From Caldifarciminota bacterium (GTDB lineage: Bacteria; Hydrothermota; Tepidihabitantia; SM23-42), in contig DAOVAN010000004.1 of the NCBI GenBank assembly GCA_030671005.1, positions 1-26,522 on the forward strand: a stretch of DNA of 26,522 nt, in the 5' to 3' direction. A program made the translations under genes and the position numbers. A model generated the notes under the pieces. The model made no database searches and was not told the DNA's origin. It saw nothing but the letters and a program-made list of their open reading frames with translations. Shown piece by piece: positions 8,661 to 16,396 of this stretch. The number at the start of each line of letters is the position of its first letter. Within the stretch, counting starts at the first letter, position 1.

Positions 8661-8774
8661 GGGGACAGGCATACACTTTTACACTTTTGGAGCTACGGGA
8701 AAAAATATCCCTTCTTAGATATCACTGAAATCGATGTGCGACACAAAAAAGTGTAAAAGTGTATGCCTGTCCCC
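8661..8774. repeat. 114-bp element with 28-bp perfect terminal inverted repeats
   Basis: The left end (8661-8688, beginning GGGGACAGGCATACACTTTT) is the exact reverse complement of 8747-8774. The interior includes GGGA-AAAAATA-TCCC and GATATC. The same 28-bp ends bound a second element at 17121-17327. There is no ORF inside. Short non-coding elements with these ends resemble REP/MITE-type sequences mobilised in trans, often by Y1 (REP-associated) transposases; that link is from general knowledge and no transposase is in the window. Confidence 0.9.
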
Positions 8775-8804
8775 CGACGGGTCAAAGCAGGCGTCAACAT
8801 GAGG

Positions 8805-9878
8805 CTACTCGTAATCTTTCGCCTGTTCTTCTTTTCGTAAAACTCGTAACACACCAAGCGCTAGCGCTTCCATTTCTCCTTCGCCCGGGTACACAAAAAA
8901 CTGAGGGCATAAGAAACTGATCCATCCTTTCAGTTGCCCAACAAAGTCCTCAGAGTTAGTAATCCCCCCTGTAATGATGATGGCATCGATCTTTCCCTTG
9001 AGGACAACGGCATAGGCGCCGACTTCCTTGGCAATCTGGTAGATCAAAGCATTGTATACACCCTCGGCTTCCTTATCACCCTGGGCGATCCTTTTCTCGA
9101 TTTCCTGAATATCATCCGTACCCAGGTAAGATAACAGCCCGCCTTCTCGGTTCAATTTCCTCTTTATATCCTCGTATTTGTAGTCACCACTGAAACACAA
9201 CTTTGCCAAAGGAATCGTGGGCAGAGCTCCGGTCCGCTGTGGCGAGAACGGACCATCTTCATTCGCATTGGACGAATCAACCTGCTTCCCTTTGTGATGC
9301 GCGGCGACCGTGATACCCGTACCCAGATGGACAACAATGAAGTTGCATTCATCATAGGGTTTGTCCAGTTCCTTGGCTGCCTTCTTTGCAACCATACGGA
9401 CATTCAGGGCATGGCTCAAGGCCTTTCTCTTAATGTCTTTCAGGCCAGAGAATCTTGAGAGCTCCCAGAATTCATCAACCGATACCGGATCCACAAAATA
9501 CGCCTCGATGTTTAGTGCATTGGCGATTTCTTTGGCGATCATTGCTCCAAGGAGCGACGGATGCTCTGACTGATAATTGCCCCTTTTGATATCATCGATC
9601 AGTTTCTCGTTTACACGGTAAGTACCACTCGTTAAGGGCTTGAATGGACCGCCCCTGCCAACCACTGCGTGCAGTGACTTAAGGTCAGTACCCTTAGACT
9701 CCAGAAGCATCATTATTTTGTCTCTGCGATACTGATACTGGTCAATTATTGTACCGAATTTCAACAACTCATCTGGGGAGTGTCTGATATTCTCCTCAAA
9801 GATTGGCACCTCATCCTCATAAAGTGCGGTTCGCGTCGAACCTGCACCCGGATTGATGACCAAGACATTGAATGCCAT
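8805..9878 (-). CDS. buk: Butyrate kinase (acetate/butyrate kinase family)
   Basis: A 357-residue ASKHA-fold kinase, the length of clostridial Buk (about 355). It interconverts butyrate (or a branched or short acyl group) + ATP and the acyl phosphate + ADP, normally paired with a phosphotransacylase for substrate-level phosphorylation. Motifs: NPGAGSTRTALYEDE at the N-terminus (phosphate 1), GRGGPFKPLTSGTYRVN, VHLGTGITVAAHHKG (phosphate 2), DGPFSPQRTGALP, and IITGGITNSEDFV (adenosine site). The start ATG has GAGGAGG immediately upstream. No phosphotransbutyrylase is in the window. Placed upstream of ior, it may make ATP from acyl-CoA formed by 2-oxoacid oxidation; its true acyl specificity is open. 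Confidence 0.92.
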   Translation of the reverse strand: MAFNVLVINPGAGSTRTALYEDEVPIFEENIRHSPDELLKFGTIIDQYQYRRDKIMMLLESKGTDLKSLHAVVGRGGPFKPLTSGTYRVNEKLIDDIKRGNYQSEHPSLLGAMIAKEIANALNIEAYFVDPVSVDEFWELSRFSGLKDIKRKALSHALNVRMVAKKAAKELDKPYDECNFIVVHLGTGITVAAHHKGKQVDSSNANEDGPFSPQRTGALPTIPLAKLCFSGDYKYEDIKRKLNREGGLLSYLGTDDIQEIEKRIAQGDKEAEGVYNALIYQIAKEVGAYAVVLKGKIDAIIITGGITNSEDFVGQLKGWISFLCPQFFVYPGEGEMEALALGVLRVLRKEEQAKDYE

Positions 9879-9882
9879 TCAT

Positions 9883-9923
9883 CCTCCTCGTCTCATGATA
9901 TAAGAAAACCGGAGGGAAGTCAA
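9883..9923 (-). promoter_or_regulatory. Promoter and Shine-Dalgarno of buk
   Basis: Minus strand: TTGACT (9918-9923), a 17-nt spacer, TATCAT (9895-9900), then GAGGAGG (9883-9889) and the ATG at 9878. The short leader carries a full Shine-Dalgarno. Confidence 0.7.
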
Positions 9924-9934
9924 TCTGTTTATCC

Positions 9935-10403
9935 GAGGTCAAGTCTCCCCCCCGTACGCTTCCGCCACGAGTGTCAACATGGGCAGAAGACGGCTCAAGA
10001 AGGCTTAGAACCCCGTACCTTTGTCAGAAAGCCCAATGAATGTTAACAAAACCAACCTGCCATACTTTGTTAACTTTTGTCCAACTTATGTGTCTCGTGT
10101 CCAGTGAGATTGTCCCGTTCCGAGAATTCGGAACGAGGTCCGTAGACTCTCGTAGAGTCTAACGAGACTCTGCGGAGATCCTCGTTTCTGAAAAATCCAG
10201 AAACGGAACCACGCTCTCCGCCTGAGGCGGATTCGCTCGCAATGACGCTGTACGTCGAAATGACCAGAATCGTTTTGAATTTCGAGTTTTGAAATTCTGA
10301 TTTGTTTACCCCGTGGAATACCAGGAGTTCATTCCACCGGGTGAAGAGTTTCGAGTTTCGAATTTAGAATTTCCGCAACAGCGGAGGTAGAGACCTGACC
10401 CCA
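9935..10403. repeat. Palindrome-rich composite intergenic element
   Basis: This occupies nearly the whole 560-bp gap between buk and the next gene. The right end (10385-10403) reads GGTAGAGACCTGACCCC, and the left end (9935-9953, gaggtcaagtctccccccc) is a degenerate inverted copy. Inside are consecutive hairpins: GTTAACAAA/TTTGTTAAC (10042-10074), GTTCCGA/TCGGAAC (10117-10134), AGACTCT/AGAGTCT (10144-10160), AACGAG/CTCGTT (10161-10186), GTTTCTG/CAGAAAC (10184-10204), CCGCC/GGCGG (10218-10230) and an imperfect 12-bp pair (10308-10342). 10206-10403 is homologous, reversed, to 13048-13260. I see no credible protein. Confidence 0.8.
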
Positions 10404-10427
10404 GCCTTCGTTGCAATAGACACTTTA

Positions 10428-10455
10428 TTGACTAACCACGAAAATCCTATATACT
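10428..10455 (+). promoter_or_regulatory. Sigma-70 promoter, apparently leaderless
   Basis: TTGACT (10428-10433), a 16-nt spacer and TATACT (10450-10455). The ATG of the downstream gene begins 6 nt later, where transcription should start, and there is no room for a Shine-Dalgarno sequence. Confidence 0.75.
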
Positions 10456-10461
10456 TGCGAA

Positions 10462-11286
10462 ATGATCATTTCAATAATCCTACTGTCTATTGCTATCAAC
10501 AGTGGTGTCGTCATAGTCGACAACATTCTGTTCTACGGTGATGACCACAAGATGCGTCTTCTGAGAACAGGAGACATGGTGGATATCCTCCAGCACACCG
10601 ACGATAGAGTCACGGTAGAGTACGACAGCGCGGTTGGTGAATTAGACCGAAACGTGCTCATCGACTTCGACTCCGAAATCGCTGAAGACGAACAGTTTGT
10701 TTTTGCACGCGGCTACTTCGATGAGGGCGAGTACGGCAAGGCGATGCGTCTGCTGGACATCTTCGTCAAGTACTTTGATGACTCACGGTATCTCGCCGAG
10801 GCGATGTACTACTTGGGACAATCATATGAAGCACTGGCAACAAAAGACAGCGACGACTCACTCCCCGATATTTCACTGAACGAGAAGATCAATCAGCGCT
10901 TCTATAACGGTGATGTCTATCGAATGCTAGTCGAGATGTTCCCTAATAACCCGTACGCTGCCAAAGCAGAATATCGGTTGATTAACCTATTCCGGATCGC
11001 GCATCTTCCCTGGGATGACTCCGTCGAAATCATCAAGCAAGAATTGACTATGTGGCACGAGTTCTCCATAAAATCCGAAGATACAGATGAATACATGCTA
11101 GCTTTATCAGAGATGGGTTATTTGAACCGTGTTTTGTATGAAATCACCGCGGCTACAGATTTCAGGGAAGAAGCGATTAGACTATTCAGTATAGTAGTAT
11201 CATCCTATCCAAACACAGTACATGCCGCATATGCCAATGTACATCTCTATGAACTGGAACGCGGTAAGAAAATATACAAGTATTAA
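10462..11286 (+). CDS. Exported protein with SH3-like and TPR/BamD-like repeats
   Basis: A 274-residue protein I cannot name. The N-terminus (MIISIILLSIAINSG) is a hydrophobic signal or anchor. It is followed by a short segment resembling a bacterial SH3 fold (MRLLRTGDMVDILQHTDDRVTVEY, about 30-55). The rest is helical repeats like those in BamD/YbgF-type proteins: FVFARGYFDEGEYGKAMRLLDIFVKYFDDSRYLAEAMYYLGQSYEAL, then MLVEMFPNNPYAAKAEYRLINLF, and EAIRLFSIVVSSYPNTVHAAYANVHLYEL. An envelope scaffold role is plausible but unproven. The gene stands alone and ends 8 nt from polX (convergent). The start is set by the promoter position. Confidence 0.75.
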   Translation: MIISIILLSIAINSGVVIVDNILFYGDDHKMRLLRTGDMVDILQHTDDRVTVEYDSAVGELDRNVLIDFDSEIAEDEQFVFARGYFDEGEYGKAMRLLDIFVKYFDDSRYLAEAMYYLGQSYEALATKDSDDSLPDISLNEKINQRFYNGDVYRMLVEMFPNNPYAAKAEYRLINLFRIAHLPWDDSVEIIKQELTMWHEFSIKSEDTDEYMLALSEMGYLNRVLYEITAATDFREEAIRLFSIVVSSYPNTVHAAYANVHLYELERGKKIYKY

Positions 11287-11294
11287 TATACGAA

Positions 11295-13004
11295 TTATTT
11301 CTTAAAAACCTTTCTAGACCCGAGCAACTTTTTCATTGAATATGTGTTAACTACATCATGCGGCTCCAGCCAACCCCGGCGTGCGGTCGCAACGCCAAAT
11401 TTCATCCAGAGCAACCCCTTTGTATCATGCGCATCAGTACCAATCGATATCCTAATACCCATATCCTTGGCGACCTTCAGGTTTACGTCACTCAAATCGA
11501 GCCTGTCCCAGTAGGCGTTCAACTCAAGCCAGGTGCCGGTCTCGGCTGCTTTCTCCATCACCTGATGGATGTCAATGGCGTATCCCTCACGCGATGATAT
11601 CAGACGACCGGTCGGGTGACCGATAATATCAACATAAGGGTTATCCATTGCCTCACATACTCGCTCCGTCACGTTCTTTGTGAAACCCTGATGAATCGAC
11701 GCAACAATGAGGTCAAGCCGCTTCAGAATCTTGTCCAGATAATCAAGCTTACCGTCCTTCAAAATATCAACCTCGATGCCCTTTAGCACATGCACTTTCT
11801 TTGACTTCTTGTTGATCTTATCGATCTCCCTCCACTGTTTTTTCAAGCGCTCAACCTCCAAACCATGGGCATACGATGCTGATTTTGAATGGTCGGTTAT
11901 CAATATGTATTCATAACCCAACTTTTCAGCTTCTTCAACGAGATTAGCGATTGTTGCCGAAGAGTCTGAATACGTCGAGTGCATTTGCAAATCTCCTCTG
12001 ATCTGCTTCCATTCTACCAGCTTGGGCAGTTTCTTCTTGCGCGCGGCTTCAATTTCACCCCGGTCCTCACGCAACTCGGGAGGTATATAAGCCAGACCAA
12101 GAGCCTTGTACACCTCCTCCTCACTCTTGCCGGCTACGGTCTTGTGTCCTTTGAACAAACCATATTCGCTCAGCTTCATGCCCTTCGCTTTGGCAATATT
12201 ACGGCACCTAACATTGTGTGCCTTAGAACCCGTGAAATACTGAAGTGCCGCACCGTAGGATTTCGGCGCAACGATTCTGAGATCGACCTGTACACCACCT
12301 TCAACAATGATCGAACCCTTGGTTTCACCCGCCGCAAGCACACGCTCTGTCTTTGGGAATTTCGTAAATGTCCGCACTATCTTTGCTCCCTGCTTGCCAG
12401 TGACGAGTATATCAACATCACCAATAGTCTCTTTCCATCGTCGCAGAGAACCAGCCGATGAGATATTTTGGATTTTGGCATTCTGTTTCAAGTACGCTGC
12501 GATCTCGGATGCCACTTGTTCAGCCACCGCAATCGAGAGCCGTTCATGACCTCTTTCATAAAATTCGATGCCTTTCTTTATATTCTCTACCTTCTTCTCA
12601 CCCATCTGCGGCAGCTTCGCCAGCTCACCATTAGCAATCACCTTTTTTAAATCCCGTAAGGTCTTCACACCGAGCTTCTTGTTAGCGAGAGCGAGTGTCT
12701 TTGGTCCGAGATTCTGTATGTCGAGCATGTTCAACAGTGTATCGGGAATTCCCCTCGTTACTTCCTCATACTTTTTCATCTTTCCGGTTTCGAGATATTC
12801 GGCAATCTTCTTTGCTATACCCTCACCAATACCGGGCAGGTCGACAATCTTCCCCGCGCGGTTCAATACCTCAACATCTTCAACGAGGTCATCGAGTATG
12901 CGCGCCGCCTTGCGATAAGCTACAATGCGAAAACCCATCTCGCCCTTCAACTCAAGCGCATCGGCCATCCGGCTGAAGATCCTCGCCAATTCCTTATTTT
13001 TCAT
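11295..13004 (-). CDS. polX: DNA polymerase/3'-5' exonuclease PolX
   Basis: Family X polymerase fused to a PHP nuclease, 569-570 residues as usual for bacterial PolX (gap filling in base excision repair). The N-terminal 8-kDa domain and helix-hairpin-helix segments (DLPGIGEGIAKKIAEYL, IQNLGPKTLALANKKLG, LPQMGEKKVENI) are followed by the palm with SAGSLRRWKETIGDVDILV (catalytic aspartates DVD) and VDLRIVAPKSYGAALQYFTGSKAHN. The C-terminal PHP domain starts near residue 340 with DLQMHSTYSDSS and continues with ITDHSKS, GIEVDI, IGHPTGR and IGTDAHD. Two ATGs are adjacent (13007 and 13004). I prefer the second because it lies 6 nt after the -10 box and gives the usual MKNKELARIF start. Confidence 0.95.
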   Translation of the reverse strand: MKNKELARIFSRMADALELKGEMGFRIVAYRKAARILDDLVEDVEVLNRAGKIVDLPGIGEGIAKKIAEYLETGKMKKYEEVTRGIPDTLLNMLDIQNLGPKTLALANKKLGVKTLRDLKKVIANGELAKLPQMGEKKVENIKKGIEFYERGHERLSIAVAEQVASEIAAYLKQNAKIQNISSAGSLRRWKETIGDVDILVTGKQGAKIVRTFTKFPKTERVLAAGETKGSIIVEGGVQVDLRIVAPKSYGAALQYFTGSKAHNVRCRNIAKAKGMKLSEYGLFKGHKTVAGKSEEEVYKALGLAYIPPELREDRGEIEAARKKKLPKLVEWKQIRGDLQMHSTYSDSSATIANLVEEAEKLGYEYILITDHSKSASYAHGLEVERLKKQWREIDKINKKSKKVHVLKGIEVDILKDGKLDYLDKILKRLDLIVASIHQGFTKNVTERVCEAMDNPYVDIIGHPTGRLISSREGYAIDIHQVMEKAAETGTWLELNAYWDRLDLSDVNLKVAKDMGIRISIGTDAHDTKGLLWMKFGVATARRGWLEPHDVVNTYSMKKLLGSRKVFKK

Positions 13005-13010
13005 CATAGG

Positions 13011-13038
13011 ATTATCCGCAGATTACCAGCAAAATCAA
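13011..13038 (-). promoter_or_regulatory. Promoter of polX, apparently leaderless
   Basis: Minus strand: TTGATT (13033-13038), a 16-nt spacer and GATAAT (13011-13016). The first ATG is 3 nt after the -10 box, too close to be transcribed as a whole codon. The second, 6 nt after it, coincides with the predicted transcription start. Confidence 0.65.
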
Positions 13039-13047
13039 GGGACGACT

Positions 13048-13391
13048 TGGGGTCAGGTCTCTACCCCCTGCTGTTGCAGAAATTCTAAATTCGAAATCCG
13101 ATTCCGTAAATACTCAAATCTTTGATTTGATTGAATTTACGAGAATCCCCGAACGGGAGAACAAATCAGAAACCCAAAGCACGAAATCCGAAACTATTCC
13201 GGTCATTCCGACGTACGGCGTCATTGCGAGTGAATCCGCCTCAGGCGGAGAGCGCGGTGCCCCGTAGGGTTCGTAGATCGTATCGGGGTAGCAATCTCGC
13301 TGCCTACGCATTACGGCGCTCGGAGTTCGCTGTATCTTATGTTCAAAGCATGCCCTCGGAGCGAAGCGGAGGGGGTAGAGACCTGACCCCA
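13048..13391. repeat. 344-bp element with 21-bp perfect terminal inverted repeats
   Basis: The left end, tggggtcaggtctctacccc plus c (13048-13068), is the exact reverse complement of 13371-13391. The interior holds a tcattgcgag/ccgcctcaggcgg segment (13201-13260) that matches 10206-10265 in reverse at about 55 of 60 positions. The similarity continues to the element end, including the gcaacagc segment next to the TIR. An open frame across it on the minus strand shows no family features. It sits between polX and nadE, whose promoters face away from it. Confidence 0.9.
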
Positions 13392-13479
13392 GAACAGGAT
13401 TTAGAATTTTCAAAAGAACAGAAGGGGTTGTAAAAACACCACACGAAATTGTATATATACTAGAGCGCCGGCGCGCCCA

Positions 13480-13513
13480 TTTTGGCATCTTGGTAATTGC
13501 CAAAGTGCCAAAA
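13480..13513. repeat. Imperfect 14-bp inverted repeat upstream of nadE
   Basis: Arms TTTTGGCATCTTGG (13480-13493) and CCAAAGTGCCAAAA (13500-13513) pair at 12 of 14 positions around the loop TAATTG. It is preceded by a GC-rich palindrome GCGCCGGCGC (13465-13474). It lies 40 bp before the -35 of nadE, so it could be an operator or a further repeat unit. No T-run follows, so it is not a standard terminator. Confidence 0.6.
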
Positions 13514-13553
13514 CATCAGGAATCTAGGGTTGTGTTCAATTAGGTCTCCAAAC

Positions 13554-13581
13554 TTGATTTTTAATGGGTTTTCATTATAAT
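13554..13581 (+). promoter_or_regulatory. Sigma-70 promoter of nadE-hppA-radC
   Basis: TTGATT (13554-13559), a 16-nt spacer and TATAAT (13576-13581). The preferred nadE ATG (13591) starts 9 nt after the -10 box, so the mRNA is leaderless or nearly so. An upstream in-frame ATG at 13564 lies before the -10 box and cannot be used from this promoter. Confidence 0.8.
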
Positions 13582-13590
13582 CATAACAAA

Positions 13591-14310
13591 ATGTGGAAAG
13601 ATATCGCACAGCAAATAGTTGAGTGGTTAAAAGACGGGCTTAGAGATACCGGCACCAAGGGTTTTGTCTTGGGCATGAGTGGTGGGTTGGATTCCTCGAT
13701 CTGTGCTGCCTTGATCAAACAGGCGACCGACGAATGCTTGGGTTTGATACTACCCATTGAATCGGATGTCAAAGACCTTGATGATGCCACTGCTCTAGCA
13801 ACATCTCTAAATATCAAAACCCAATACATCGATTTGACGACAACATACAACAACCTGGTAAAACTCCTGCCGGATGGCGATCGTGTCACTTCAGGAAATA
13901 TTAAAGCCCGTTTACGCATGATAGTGCTGTACTACTATGCAAATCTGCATAACTATCTCGTGTGTGGTACGGGTAATAAGACCGAGATTTCACTCGGTTA
14001 TTTTACCAAGCATGGCGATGGTGCATGTGATATTCTACCCCTGGGCGATCTGTATAAGGGTGAAGTCAGAGAACTCGCACGTGAGCTCGATATCCCCGAA
14101 GAGATAATAAACAAAGTACCCAGCGCAGGCCTTTGGTTCGGCCAAACCGATGAAGGAGAAATCGGTTTCACCTACGATCAAATGGATGAAGCGCTCAGGA
14201 AGATCGATAAGGGGGAGGTCATTGATGAGACCTGCCGTAAACTGCGTGATGTGGTGAAAAGGAGCGCACACAAAAGGGAAATACCGAAAATCTTCTATTT
14301 GAGGAGGTAA
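13591..14310 (+). CDS. nadE: NH3-dependent NAD+ synthetase
   Basis: It catalyses the last step of NAD synthesis: nicotinate adenine dinucleotide + ATP + NH3 to NAD + AMP + PPi. The 239-residue protein has the N-type ATP pyrophosphatase loop SGGLDSS (30-36). Further motifs are GNIKARLRMIVLYYYAN, VCGTGNKTEISLGYFTKHGDGACDILPLGDLYKGEVRELAREL and PSAGLWFGQTDEGEIGFTYDQMDEAL. The length fits the ammonia-dependent form without a glutaminase domain. The start at 13591 is preferred to 13564 because the TATAAT box overlaps the region between them. The end carries the Shine-Dalgarno of hppA, so the two are translationally linked. Confidence 0.93.
   Translation: MWKDIAQQIVEWLKDGLRDTGTKGFVLGMSGGLDSSICAALIKQATDECLGLILPIESDVKDLDDATALATSLNIKTQYIDLTTTYNNLVKLLPDGDRVTSGNIKARLRMIVLYYYANLHNYLVCGTGNKTEISLGYFTKHGDGACDILPLGDLYKGEVRELARELDIPEEIINKVPSAGLWFGQTDEGEIGFTYDQMDEALRKIDKGEVIDETCRKLRDVVKRSAHKREIPKIFYLRR
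14301..14307 (+). promoter_or_regulatory. Shine-Dalgarno of hppA inside the nadE end
   Basis: GAGGAGG lies in the last codons of nadE, 4 nt before the GTG start of hppA at 14312. It decides that start and supports translational coupling. Confidence 0.8.
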
Positions 14311-14311
14311 T

Positions 14312-16396
14312 GTGTTAACGATATTCGTGTTTGCACCGATAGGTTCACTCATTGCTCTTTTGTATGCTTTGTTCCTATCAAAGACAACGAGAAAATTCGA
14401 CGAAGGTACCGACATGATGAGGCAGATCGCACAGGCGGTACGTGAAGGGGCGCGCGCATATCTCAAGAGACAGTATCGGGTCGTTGCGATAATCTTCGGT
14501 GTAGTCTTTGTCATTTTACTCATTCTTTCTCTGAACAAATTGCTGCCCACCTTTGTGCCGTTCATTTTTCTGACTGGTGGATTCTTTTCTGCCCTTTCTG
14601 GTTTCATCGGTATGGCCCAGGCAACGCATTCCTCAGCCCGGACCGCAAACGCCGCGAGAACCAGTCTTAACAGTGCCCTGCGTGTAGCATTCGCGGCCGG
14701 TGGCGTCATGGGTTTTGTCGTTGTCGGATTGAGTCTGTTGGACTTGAGTGTCTGGTTCTTTCTCCTAAACTGGATATACCGGGCACTGCCAACCGACGAG
14801 CGCTTGTTGATTATCACGCAGACCCTTATCTGTTATGGCATGGGGGCATCCTTTCAAGCACTCTTCGCCCGCGTTGGTGGCGGGATTTTTACCAAAGCGG
14901 CCGACGTCGGCGCAGACCTGGTGGGCAAAGTCGAAGCCGATATTCCTGAAGATGACCCACGCAATCCTGCGACGATCGCCGACAACGTTGGTGACAATAT
15001 TGGCGATGTTGCGGGTATGGGCGCTGACCTGTATGAATCCTATGTGGGTTCCATTGTTGCAGCCATGGCCTTAGCCTTTGCTGCCGGGTTAGGATTCTCT
15101 GGAATCGTGCTGCCACTCATTCTTGCTGCCGCCGGTGTTCTATCATCGATAATCGGCACCTTCCTCGTACGCACCAAAGAAGAAGCGAGCCAGCACGCAC
15201 TGTTATTTGCGATAAGAAAAGGCATCTGGATGGCAGGCATTGTCATGGCCATCATCTCAGCTGTCGTCATAAAATATGTGCTGCCCGGTAATTTCAATTT
15301 CTACTGGCCAATACTGATCGGCCTTGCCTGTGGCGTCATCATTGGCTATTCAACAGAATTTTTCACCTCGGACACCTATCGCCCGACAAGAGCGATTGCT
15401 GCCGCGGCAAGAACCGGTCCAGCCACCGTCATCCTCGAAGGAATCAGTGTCGGGATGTTGTCAACTGTCCCGCCCATTCTTATTGTCGCCCTCGCAATCA
15501 TCGCTGCTTACTACATACCCGGCGGTGCTACACGTCCCGAATATGGTTTGTTTGGCGTAGCCATAGCAGCGGTTGGAATGTTATCCACCTTGGGTATCAC
15601 CCTTGCTACGGATGCCTATGGACCGGTTGCTGACAATGCGGGTGGCAATGCCCAGATGGCTAACTTACCCGAAGAGGTACGTACGAGAACCGATGCCCTG
15701 GACGCTATCGGTAACACAACCGCCGCCACGGGTAAAGGTTTCGCAATTGGCTCAGCAGCCCTCACCGTGCTGGCATTGATCGCTGCTTACCGAAGTCAGA
15801 TTGCAAGGGTATTTCCTGCCTTCGATTTTCGAATAACCAACCCCCAGGTCATCATCGGTTTGTTTCTAGGCGCCATGATGCCATTTCTCTTCTGCTCGCA
15901 AACAATAAAAGCAGTCGGCCGTACGGCCGGATATATCGTGCTTGAGGTACGGCGGCAGTTCAAGGAAATAAAGGGTTTGCTGGAGGGCAAGGCACAGCCT
16001 GATTATGCTAAGACTGTTGACCTCTGCACGGTTGCCGCACAAAAGGAGATGATCAAACCCGCATTACTCGTCGTAGCAGTGCCCATTCTCACCGGCATAT
16101 TATTAGGCCCCAATGGTGTGATCGGGTTGCTCGTTGGTGCCCTGATAACCGGTTTCGCGCTTGCCCTGATGATGGCTAACTCTGGTGGCGCCTGGGATAA
16201 TGCAAAAAAATACATCGAGAAGGGTGAGCTTGGTGGAAAAGGTTCACCCGAACACAAAGCAGCGGTTGTAGGCGATACGGTAGGCGATCCTTTCAAAGAC
16301 ACCGCCGGGCCGTCACTCAACATTCTCATTAAACTCATGTCAACCGTATCCATTGTCTTCGCATGTTTCATCTTACGCTTTGCCTTATTTAAATAG
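14312..16396 (+). CDS. hppA: Membrane-bound ion-translocating pyrophosphatase
   Basis: A 694-residue integral membrane pump that hydrolyses PPi to move H+ and/or Na+ across the cytoplasmic membrane. About sixteen helices are visible. The catalytic signature is intact: GGGIFTKAADVGADLVGKVE, then IPEDDPRNPATIADNVGDN (about 200-230), GADLYESY, and near the C-terminus NSGGAWDNAKKYIE and GDTVGDPFKDTAGPSLNILIK. In GNTTAATGKGF the alanine after NTT is the residue linked to K+-dependent pyrophosphatases (K+-independent ones have lysine there). Na+ versus H+ cannot be settled by eye. The start is GTG, with a strong Shine-Dalgarno within nadE. The stop directly abuts the radC start. Confidence 0.95.
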   Translation: MLTIFVFAPIGSLIALLYALFLSKTTRKFDEGTDMMRQIAQAVREGARAYLKRQYRVVAIIFGVVFVILLILSLNKLLPTFVPFIFLTGGFFSALSGFIGMAQATHSSARTANAARTSLNSALRVAFAAGGVMGFVVVGLSLLDLSVWFFLLNWIYRALPTDERLLIITQTLICYGMGASFQALFARVGGGIFTKAADVGADLVGKVEADIPEDDPRNPATIADNVGDNIGDVAGMGADLYESYVGSIVAAMALAFAAGLGFSGIVLPLILAAAGVLSSIIGTFLVRTKEEASQHALLFAIRKGIWMAGIVMAIISAVVIKYVLPGNFNFYWPILIGLACGVIIGYSTEFFTSDTYRPTRAIAAAARTGPATVILEGISVGMLSTVPPILIVALAIIAAYYIPGGATRPEYGLFGVAIAAVGMLSTLGITLATDAYGPVADNAGGNAQMANLPEEVRTRTDALDAIGNTTAATGKGFAIGSAALTVLALIAAYRSQIARVFPAFDFRITNPQVIIGLFLGAMMPFLFCSQTIKAVGRTAGYIVLEVRRQFKEIKGLLEGKAQPDYAKTVDLCTVAAQKEMIKPALLVVAVPILTGILLGPNGVIGLLVGALITGFALALMMANSGGAWDNAKKYIEKGELGGKGSPEHKAAVVGDTVGDPFKDTAGPSLNILIKLMSTVSIVFACFILRFALFK

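Noticed and set aside
8661..8774. Inverted repeat as a simple terminator of buk or ior
   Set aside because: It lies upstream of iorA and downstream of buk, but the exact 28-bp ends recur at 17121 with a different core, so a mobile repeat explains it better, though it may also affect transcription.
9780..10046. 88-codon open frame overlapping buk and the repeat
   Set aside because: It is antisense to buk for a third of its length and continues into palindromic repeat DNA.
13114..13503. 129-codon open frame on the minus strand through the repeat
   Set aside because: It reads through the terminal inverted repeat and the repeated core, so its sequence is explained by the element; no start signal or motif.
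14035..14817. Long open frame (260 codons) opposite nadE/hppA
   Set aside because: It crosses two well-identified genes on the other strand and shows no recognisable domain.
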